From Candidatus Altimarinota bacterium (GTDB taxonomy: Bacteria > Patescibacteriota > Gracilibacteria > UBA4473): a DNA stretch of 64,000 nt. The first letter of the stretch is position 1. The number at the start of each line of letters is the position of its first letter. Positions 58,455 to 64,000 of the stretch are shown one piece after another. The notes below the pieces were generated by a model, which worked only from the letters and a program-made list of their open reading frames with translations, had not been told where the DNA came from and ran no database searches. Made by a program: the position numbers and the translations under genes. The DNA is taken from contig JAIPIF010000001.1 in the NCBI GenBank assembly GCA_021734785.1, positions 186,001 through 250,000 on the forward strand, given 5' to 3'.

Positions 58455-58472
58455 GGGGGCACATTTGCCCCC
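58455..58472 (-). terminator. Terminator of the radical SAM/SPASM gene
   Basis: GGGGGCA and TGCCCCC arms with a 4-nt loop; on the minus strand TTTTTTAT follows. Confidence 0.8.
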
Positions 58473-58486
58473 CTTGGGCGTTGTGT

Positions 58487-59542
58487 TTAGCTTTTTAAAA
58501 GGGGAACAGGACAGAGAGAATAGCCCCCAAATGGATCGCCACTGCCTTCAACAGTGGCACGACATCCTCCGCGGCACTTTTCCCACTTTTTACAACTTCG
58601 GCACGGCTTTCCTATATTTTCGTTTGTGAGGCATTTTCGATTGCAGATTAGATCGGATTCGTACGCTTTTTTAATCGGTTTAATGTCAGAAACGTCAGCC
58701 AATTTTACCGTTGAATTTGAACAAGCACGAATGTGTCCATCCACTCCAAAATATAACCCCTTGTCGAAAAACGGACAGGATCCAAAAACGTGTGGCATCA
58801 AAACCTCTTTTTTTTCCAGACCAAAACCTTCACGTACAGTCTGAATTTTTTTGATCATCGTTGCCAACATTTGTGGGGTGGGAGCAATTTTCCAGTAGTT
58901 TTTGTCAATGGGTTCTCCCGATCCCATGAGTTCGAGATCCGTCCCGATGTCATTTTCCAAACACCAACGATAGTAGTTTGGTACAAGTTCAACATTCTTT
59001 TTGCGCAACAAATTTTGTAATCGAAACATTGGATTTTTGTATCCTGCTTCCTGGAAAATTTGAATTGCATCAAACATCTTTTGAACTGTTTTTTTAGAAC
59101 TTCCGATCATTTCTGCTTGTAGGTTCCAAGTGTTTTTGTCACCGGGATTTACGTTCAATTTTCCAGTGACAAAAACTTCATGATCGTACAGCCAGCGAGC
59201 AAGTTCAGGAGTGATTGCCAGCATGTTTGTAAAAATCCATGGTTTGATTCCACGTCGGAGAAGCTCTTGGATGTAAGATTTGAGGGGAGACCACAGTAGC
59301 GGTTCTCCACCCAAAATATCCATTGTTTCAAGCTCTTTTCCAGAGTAATCGTGACATAAATCCAAAATTTGGATCGCTTGCTTGAGAGACATTTCTTGAT
59401 TATTCAGAAGACCTCGTTTGACCATGTAGCATCCTGGACAGCGAAGCTGGCATTGAGTTGTCACTTCAATAATTCCGTACTTCAAACCTACTTTTTCTTC
59501 AGTTTTTTCGTACCTTTCTAAGATTCCATTTTGATTTTTCAT
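58487..59542 (-). CDS. Radical SAM/SPASM domain protein
   Basis: The 351-residue protein has the radical SAM motif CxxxCxxC at C31, C35 and C38 (TTQCQLRCPGCYM), a DILGGEPLL segment and, near the C-terminus, a SPASM-type cysteine set ending CKKWEKCRGGCRA. SPASM enzymes modify peptides or act as sulfatase activators; some are elements in cofactor or RiPP pathways. No precursor peptide was recognised in the neighbourhood. The base composition is AT-richer than the surrounding genes, which may signal acquisition. Confidence 0.85.
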   Translation of the reverse strand: MKNQNGILERYEKTEEKVGLKYGIIEVTTQCQLRCPGCYMVKRGLLNNQEMSLKQAIQILDLCHDYSGKELETMDILGGEPLLWSPLKSYIQELLRRGIKPWIFTNMLAITPELARWLYDHEVFVTGKLNVNPGDKNTWNLQAEMIGSSKKTVQKMFDAIQIFQEAGYKNPMFRLQNLLRKKNVELVPNYYRWCLENDIGTDLELMGSGEPIDKNYWKIAPTPQMLATMIKKIQTVREGFGLEKKEVLMPHVFGSCPFFDKGLYFGVDGHIRACSNSTVKLADVSDIKPIKKAYESDLICNRKCLTNENIGKPCRSCKKWEKCRGGCRATVEGSGDPFGGYSLCPVPLLKS

Positions 59543-59655
59543 ACTTTTAAAATTTTAAGTTCAACAATAATTTTTCATTTCTTCCGTGCCGAGATGTCAA
59601 AGAACACAACACGAAAAGTCTTTTGAGATTCCGTTTCTGGAACTCAAAAAACACA

Positions 59656-59735
59656 TTCGCCGACTTCGTCGGCGAAACCTGATTTCGAATTTTTACAAAC
59701 TCACGCACCAGATCCCGCCGGCGAAGCCGATTTGG
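59656..59735. repeat. TTCGCCGAC hairpin and CCGGCGAAGCCG repeat
   Basis: TTCGCCGA/TCGGCGAA form a hairpin at 59656-59676, and GCCGGCGAAGCCGATTTGGG lies at 59718-59737, in the 3' end of the TrpR-like gene. Related to the repeat at 3129. Confidence 0.5.
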
Positions 59736-60015
59736 GATGATGATGCATGCGGTCGAGCACCAGCTGGTACCCCCCAAATTTTCCGCGCAAAAATTTTGAC
59801 ACCCGCGCGATCGTGGTGGAGCTCATGTTTGTTTTCTTTTCAATCTGGCTGTACGGGAGTCCTTTTGCCAAAAGCTGCGCCACCTGCCATCGACGCGCAA
59901 ACTCACGGGTTTCTTCTTCCGTCAGGAGATCGCGCACAAACCGCCACACCTCCTCTTCGGTTTCTAACCTCAGAAAGGCCTGCAGCAGGGCGGAGACAGT
60001 CGAGTCAGTTTTCAT
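59701..60015 (-). CDS. Second TrpR-like (YerC/YecD family) regulator
   Basis: A 104-residue protein of the same family as the one at 3645: a helical N-terminus with EEEVWRFVRDLLTEEETREFARRW and a recognition region with TNMSSTTIARVSKFL. The start at ATG 60015 (MKTDSTVSALLQ) is chosen because a GTG four codons upstream would lie in the -10 box. The last 15 residues (HHHPKSASPAGSGA-like) are encoded by a dispersed repeat, so the tail may be recent. An operator-like palindrome overlaps its promoter. Confidence 0.85.
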   Translation of the reverse strand: MKTDSTVSALLQAFLRLETEEEVWRFVRDLLTEEETREFARRWQVAQLLAKGLPYSQIEKKTNMSSTTIARVSKFLRGKFGGYQLVLDRMHHHPKSASPAGSGA

Positions 60016-60024
60016 GGACGAGGG

Positions 60025-60054
60025 CACTTTATCTGACTAAAGTGATTGTGTCAA
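60025..60054 (-). promoter_or_regulatory. Promoter and operator of the second TrpR-like gene
   Basis: On the minus strand TTGACA (60054-60049), 17-nt spacer, TAAAGT (60031-60026). A perfect inverted repeat CACTTTA-N6-TAAAGTG (60025-60044) covers the -10 box and most of the spacer, as expected for an autoregulated repressor gene. Confidence 0.7.
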
Positions 60055-60090
60055 ATGTTTTTTTGTTTTTTTCGTTTCTGGGCACTTGAG

Positions 60091-60111
60091 ATCCTGAAAC
60101 AAGTTCAGGAT
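60091..60111. repeat. ATCCTGAA...TTCAGGAT hairpin repeat
   Basis: A perfect 8-bp stem with a 5-nt loop, continuing with GACA, lies just before hisS. It matches a short dispersed hairpin sequence seen in many bacterial genomes. Confidence 0.5.
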
Positions 60112-60132
60112 GACAAAGCCTTGGCGCCTCTG

Positions 60133-60138
60133 CTACAA
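60133..60138 (+). promoter_or_regulatory. -10 box of hisS
   Basis: TACAAT ends eight bases before the ATG at 60147; the -35 box is weak. Confidence 0.4.
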
Positions 60139-60146
60139 TCCCCTCG

Positions 60147-61463
60147 ATGGCAAAAGCAAACACCTCGGCCCCGGGCGGATTTCCCGAATTCACTCCCGCG
60201 CAGCAGCGGGTGGTGCAGCACTGGAAAAAAACGATTGGTGAAGTTTTTGAAAAACACGGCTTTCCGCTGCTCGAGACGCCACTGGTGGAGCGCGCGGAGA
60301 ACTTTGTTGCAAAAGGTGGAAACCCGAAAGAAATCTACGTCCTCGATCGGTTGCTCCGCGAGGAAGCGGTGGACCAGGACAAAGATCAGCGTGCGATTCG
60401 TTTTGACCACACGGTGCCGTTGGCACTGTTTGTGGCACGACATTTCAATGAACTTTCGTTCCCGTTTCGCCGGTCGGTGATCGGGCCAGTGATGCGCGGG
60501 GAGCGCCAACAAAAGGGGCGGTTTCGGCAGTTTGATCAGTGTGACATCGACGTGATCGGATCAGAAAATCTGTCCCTCGCAAACGATGCGCAGATGGTCG
60601 CGATCATCGTGGAGATTTTTGAAAAATTGATGCCGGAGCAAAAATTTATCGTCCGGATCAATAATCGAAAAATTATCAGCGGCCAAGCAAAGGCAGGAGG
60701 GGCAACGCCGAAAGAAATTTGGGAGATAACTGATAACCGCGAAAAAACGGGTCAGAAGAAATATGAACAGGAAATTGCAAAAGCCATAAAAAATAAAGAA
60801 GTATTTTCAATTTTTAGCGATAAAGTTATTTCTGAAATCGACAAAGCTCGGAAGAAAAGAGATTGGGAAAAATATTTAGAGTTGTTAGAGAATTCCTTGG
60901 GAAAATTACATGAAGAATGTAAAGCCGGGCTCGGGGAATTAAGAAAAGTGATTGCATATTTGGATTCAATGAAAATTGACCGAGAAAAATATGACCTAGA
61001 TCCTTTTGTTGCCCGCGGGCTGGACTACTACACCGGCACGGTTTTTGAGACACATTTGGTGGGCTCGGAGGACCTGGGATCGATTTGCAGTGGGGGTCGG
61101 TACGATGATTTGGCTCAGATTTTCACGGGAAAACAATTGCCGGGAGTGGGGATTTCGATCGGACTGACACGGCTCTTGTGGCAGCTGTTTGACGCGAAAA
61201 TTTTGACCCCAGAGCAGGCGACCAGCTCTGAAGTAATTGTTTTATCCCGCTCGCCAGAGGTGCTGCCGCGCTCACTGGAAATTGCCCAAAAACTTCGTTC
61301 GAAAAATATCCCCACAGAGGTGTACCTGGAGCCAAAAAAAATTCAGAAACAGTTTGCCTACGCCCAAAAAATGGGGATCCCGGCGCGCGTGATCGTGGGG
61401 GACGATGTCGTGGTGGAGACGGAGGATCCTGGGCTTGAGAAGAAAATAAACTCACTCCTGTGA
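60147..61463 (+). CDS. hisS: Histidyl-tRNA synthetase
   Basis: This 438-residue class II synthetase has motif 2 (GRFRQFDQCDIDVIG), the histidyl-specific RGLDYYTGTVFE, the SGGRYDDLA segment and the C-terminal anticodon domain. It charges tRNA-His. Residues about 190-285 are encoded by DNA that is clearly AT-richer than the rest, with codons such as TTA and ATA otherwise rare here, so the insertion domain may have been replaced by recombination. The rhomboid gene overlaps its end by four bases. Confidence 0.94.
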   Translation: MAKANTSAPGGFPEFTPAQQRVVQHWKKTIGEVFEKHGFPLLETPLVERAENFVAKGGNPKEIYVLDRLLREEAVDQDKDQRAIRFDHTVPLALFVARHFNELSFPFRRSVIGPVMRGERQQKGRFRQFDQCDIDVIGSENLSLANDAQMVAIIVEIFEKLMPEQKFIVRINNRKIISGQAKAGGATPKEIWEITDNREKTGQKKYEQEIAKAIKNKEVFSIFSDKVISEIDKARKKRDWEKYLELLENSLGKLHEECKAGLGELRKVIAYLDSMKIDREKYDLDPFVARGLDYYTGTVFETHLVGSEDLGSICSGGRYDDLAQIFTGKQLPGVGISIGLTRLLWQLFDAKILTPEQATSSEVIVLSRSPEVLPRSLEIAQKLRSKNIPTEVYLEPKKIQKQFAYAQKMGIPARVIVGDDVVVETEDPGLEKKINSLL

Positions 61464-61999
61464 TGCGCCGAATTCCTCCTGTGACGATTGCCCTGCTGGC
61501 GATCAACGGTGTCATTTTCCTTGCCAACCATGCGGGCGCAACGCCCTGGACGGTCAGCTTTCCTGGCACATTTTCACTGGGCACATTCCTGGCACATTTC
61601 TCGCACGTGTCGCTCTGGCATCTGGCAGCAAACCTGTACGGGATCTTGATTATTTCGCCCATTCTGGAACAAGTTTTCTCCCGCCGGAAATACATTCTGT
61701 TTCTCCTGCTGCTGTGGCTCGTGCAGGGGGCGGTGTTTCCCTTTGTCCAGACCACACCGACGTTGGGGTTCTCCGGCATGTTGATGGGGATGATCGCGTT
61801 TCTGGCCGTGCGGTGGTACGGGCCGTTTGGCGGCAGCGTGACGCCGGTGCAGAAGCAGTTTGGAAAATCGATGCTGGCGCTGGTGGGGATCAATCTCGCG
61901 GTGCCTCTTTTGATCCCGCAAATTTCGTTTCTCGGGCACGCGACCGGAGCCGTGGTGGGCGCGATTTTGGCGCTGTTTTTCCACCCCAAAAATCGTTGA
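61460..61999 (+). CDS. Rhomboid-family intramembrane serine protease
   Basis: A 179-residue protein with about six spans, the HLAANLYGILI segment, the active-site GFSG (Ser about residue 105) and the catalytic His in FLGHATGAVVG. Rhomboids cleave membrane proteins inside the bilayer. It is shorter than most but has all key residues. It is translationally coupled to hisS. Confidence 0.85.
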   Translation: MMRRIPPVTIALLAINGVIFLANHAGATPWTVSFPGTFSLGTFLAHFSHVSLWHLAANLYGILIISPILEQVFSRRKYILFLLLLWLVQGAVFPFVQTTPTLGFSGMLMGMIAFLAVRWYGPFGGSVTPVQKQFGKSMLALVGINLAVPLLIPQISFLGHATGAVVGAILALFFHPKNR

Positions 62000-62031
62000 C
62001 AAAACGAGAGGGCTGAATATCTTCTCCACAC

Positions 62032-62060
62032 TTGCAAAAAACCTGTTTTTTTGGTACAAT
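62032..62060 (+). promoter_or_regulatory. Promoter of the RND efflux genes
   Basis: TTGCAA (62032-62037), 17-nt spacer, TACAAT (62055-62060). A second possible promoter, TTGACA at 61996-62001 with TATCTT 16 nt on, lies just upstream. Confidence 0.6.
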
Positions 62061-62080
62061 CACCGGATTATTTCTCAAAA

Positions 62081-63724
62081 ATGAAACAATATCTCACCTG
62101 GAAAAATCTCAAAATTGTCGCAGGGATCGTCCTCCTTTTGGTCCTGATCACGGTTCTCTCGGGAGGAGAAAGCCTTCCCGAAGAGGCATCGCCAGACCCG
62201 GTGGTCAAAACAGTCGAAGTGATTCCCTTTGGTGCCTGGGATCCGGATGCCTCGCGGGAAATCCTCGGGACGGTGGAGTCCTCCACAAATGTGGATATTT
62301 TGGCCGAAATCCCAGGGACGATTGCTTCGGTGCCGGTTTCCATCGGCGACACTGTTTCTTCGGGGCAGATCCTTGCTCGGTACGAAAGACGAAATGATGC
62401 CACGCAGCTGGGGTACGAAAATGCATTCCAGAATCTCAATGCCGCTCGCGCTTCGGCTCAAAATTCCGTGCGCTCGGCGGAAATCTCCCTGACGACGGCG
62501 GAGCAATCGCTGCGGCAGATACAGGCCACAGAAGGACAGAGCTATTCTCAAAGTCTCGACACCCTGCGGACGACCGCTCGGAATGCGGAGACGACGCTTT
62601 CGACGGCAGCCAATTGGGCGGACAGAATCCTGCATGCCTCGGACAAGTTTCGATTTGAAATCGATCCGACGCGGCAAATGATCGGTTCGAATAATTCAGT
62701 CCAAAAACAACAGGCAAAAAATATGCTTTCCCGGCTTTTACAAGACATGCAGGCGTTTGATGTCTTTCCTCGGGAATCAGTTCTGAGCGAAGGAACGCTC
62801 CTCGTTTTTGCTGAAAAACGGCTTGCGGCATTGCAGGACATACAGAAAATCCTTCGAGATCTCAATGCCCTGATTCATGAAACGCCGATTACCTCACGAT
62901 TTTCTGCGGCCAACCGCAGCACCTATCAGGCCGAAGTAGAGGGGCAGATGGCAGCAGTAGACGCTGTGGTGCTTTCGCTGGAAACAAAAATCGAAACCGC
63001 CAAAACATCAACCGAAGGCAATGAGCTTTCCGTCCTGGCGGCACAAAACAAAGTCGAAAACGCTCGCGCGGCGCTGGAGCTGGCACGGGCCAATGCAGCC
63101 TCCAGTGTTTCTGCAGCTGAAAACCAGCTCCGTCTCGCGCAGGCCTCACAGTCGGATCTGTCTGTGCGCGCTCCTTTTGCCGGGACGATCACTGCCAAAG
63201 CCGTCCAGGCGGCGACACAGGTCAAAGCCGGAGCACTCCTTTTTTCTCTGGCGGGAAAAAATGTTGAGCCCAAAATTACTGCCACGCTTTCTGCGGAAGA
63301 GCTTCAAAAACTCAGAAATGCGCCCGAAAAAGTGCAGGTACGATTTCCCGATGGAATGCTTTTTCCTCTCCCGACAGTGCAGGTGAGTGGGACGATCGAT
63401 CCGGCGAGTCAAAAAATGAATGTCGAATTTCCGCTGGAGTCTTTGCCGGATGAGGCACTCGTGGGAAGTTTTGTCCGCATTCTCGTGCCTCTGCGCAATG
63501 GGGTGTCCAATCTTGTGCCGATTTCTGCGGTTTCTTTTGAGCCCGATGGAGCAGAAGTACTGGTCGTTTCCCCAGAAAACACCGCCCGTCGTCAAAAAGT
63601 GGAAACCGGACGCATCATCTCAGATGCCATTGAAATTCGCTCGGGATTACAGCCTGGAGATCAGTTGGTGCGCTTTCGAAAACGGGTCAATGCGGGGGAA
63701 ATGGTTGAAATTCGAAACCAATGA
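62081..63724 (+). CDS. RND efflux periplasmic adaptor (HlyD/MFP family)
   Basis: The 547-residue protein has an N-terminal membrane anchor (about residues 8-26), a split lipoyl-like domain (ILAEIPGTIASVPVSIGDTVSSGQILARY and, later, VRAPFAGTITAKAVQAATQV), between them a very long coiled-coil hairpin of about 270 residues with conserved alanines, and C-terminal beta domains. Adaptors link an inner-membrane RND pump to an outer duct. The hairpin is much longer than in AcrA. The RND pump gene follows, overlapping by four bases. Confidence 0.88.
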   Translation: MKQYLTWKNLKIVAGIVLLLVLITVLSGGESLPEEASPDPVVKTVEVIPFGAWDPDASREILGTVESSTNVDILAEIPGTIASVPVSIGDTVSSGQILARYERRNDATQLGYENAFQNLNAARASAQNSVRSAEISLTTAEQSLRQIQATEGQSYSQSLDTLRTTARNAETTLSTAANWADRILHASDKFRFEIDPTRQMIGSNNSVQKQQAKNMLSRLLQDMQAFDVFPRESVLSEGTLLVFAEKRLAALQDIQKILRDLNALIHETPITSRFSAANRSTYQAEVEGQMAAVDAVVLSLETKIETAKTSTEGNELSVLAAQNKVENARAALELARANAASSVSAAENQLRLAQASQSDLSVRAPFAGTITAKAVQAATQVKAGALLFSLAGKNVEPKITATLSAEELQKLRNAPEKVQVRFPDGMLFPLPTVQVSGTIDPASQKMNVEFPLESLPDEALVGSFVRILVPLRNGVSNLVPISAVSFEPDGAEVLVVSPENTARRQKVETGRIISDAIEIRSGLQPGDQLVRFRKRVNAGEMVEIRNQ

Positions 63725-64000
63725 TTGAACAACTCTCGCGCTTTTGGACCTTCCTCCTCGACCGCTTCCGGGTGGTGGCGCTAATTGTCATCTTCATTCT
63801 CACAATGGGGTCGGTGTCGTACATGACCATCCCGCGGGAGACAGAGCCCACCGTAGAAATCCCTGCCGCAACCGTGACCACCGTATGGCCGGGAGCTAGT
63901 CCCTCAGATGTCGAAAAACTCGTCACGCGCAAACTGGAGCAAGAGATCAAAACGCTCGACCAGCTCGACACCTTTACTTCCGTCACTCGCTCGGGTGTGT
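63721..64000 (+). CDS. RND efflux transporter (3' end cut by window)
   Basis: The first 93 residues of an AcrB/MdtB-type pump are visible: MIEQLSRFWTFLLDRF, a first span (RVVALIVIFILTMGSVSYM), then IPRETEPTVEIPAATVTTVWPGASPSDVEKLVTRKLEQEIKTL, the conserved entry of the first porter domain. It exports small molecules using a proton or sodium gradient. The remainder lies beyond the window. Confidence 0.85.
   Translation, partial: MIEQLSRFWTFLLDRFRVVALIVIFILTMGSVSYMTIPRETEPTVEIPAATVTTVWPGASPSDVEKLVTRKLEQEIKTLDQLDTFTSVTRSGV

Noticed and set aside
59547-59777. Precursor peptide for the radical SAM/SPASM protein
   Set aside because: The frame is made largely of dispersed repeat and antisense of the TrpR-like gene, with no leader/core pattern.
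1-64000. Use of UGA as glycine (genetic code 25)
   Set aside because: TGA ends many well-conserved genes at the expected length, for example map, efp and hisS, and no conserved gene contains in-frame TGA.

Overview
The window is bacterial chromosome, gene-dense and with near-standard operon structure, and it reads best as a member of the Candidate Phyla Radiation (Patescibacteria), possibly Peregrinibacteria. Supporting signs are many short hypothetical exported or membrane proteins, a V-type ATPase operon, a cysteine-rich protein of the kind common in these genomes, lysine/threonine-rich tails on ribosomal proteins, and paired VirB2/TrbC-like membrane proteins. TGA is used as a stop throughout, so the UGA=Gly code of Gracilibacteria/Absconditabacteria is not in use. 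The phylum assignment is inference; no rRNA is present.

Layout. 1-3.9 kb: a partial Cys-rich protein, a ThiH/HydG-like radical SAM enzyme, an unknown protein and a TrpR-like (YerC) regulator. 3.9-9.9 kb: ArsP/YraQ permease, smpB, nrdR, adk, map, htpX, two lipoproteins and a tRNA. 9.8-12.3 kb: tyrS divergent from a PAP2 phosphatase fused to a CTP-dependent lipid kinase. 12.5-23.0 kb: the S10-type ribosomal protein cluster on the minus strand (rpsJ-rplC-rplD-rplW-rplB-rpsS-rplV-rpsC | rplP-rpmC-rpsQ-rplN-rplX-rplE-rpsN-rpsH). It is split between rpsC and rplP by a 3.4-kb same-strand block: ECF sigma factor, putative anti-sigma factor, exported coiled-coil protein, SLH-domain protein and a small unknown gene. 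23.2-28.0 kb: a sigma-4/winged-helix protein, LOG family, PrsW, and the yidC-rnpA-rpmH cluster. 28-38 kb: gdhA, mnmA, a 35-residue membrane protein, grpE, DUF1189, RDD, efp, membrane proteins, an Mrs2-like CorA and DUF2797. 38.1-42.0 kb: recJ, pyrB, pyrC. 41.9-50.7 kb: two pilin-like membrane proteins, a ferredoxin/FNR pair, a phosphatase-like/beta-propeller membrane protein, a repetitive secreted protein, tRNA-Glu with tRNA-derived fragments, and a TPR protein. 50.8-57.5 kb: V-ATPase genes G/H-I-K-E-C-F-A, then a terminator with no B or D gene following. 57.5-64 kb: a SPASM radical SAM protein, a second TrpR-like regulator, hisS, a rhomboid protease and the start of an RND efflux system.

Signals between genes. 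Good sigma-70 promoters (TTGACA, 16-17 nt, TAnAnT) are visible in many gaps. In several cases the -10 box ends only 7-8 nt before the start codon, implying leaderless mRNAs. One TrpR-like gene has a perfect inverted repeat over its own -10 box. Intergenic gaps carry families of short dispersed repeats and hairpins. No CRISPR array, insertion sequence or prophage was seen.

The strongest candidates for something new are the envelope-stress-like sigma block inside the ribosomal cluster, the sigma-4 protein with four tandem winged-helix units, the phosphatase-kinase fusion, the V-ATPase operon without B/D, and the repeated tRNA-Glu 3' ends.
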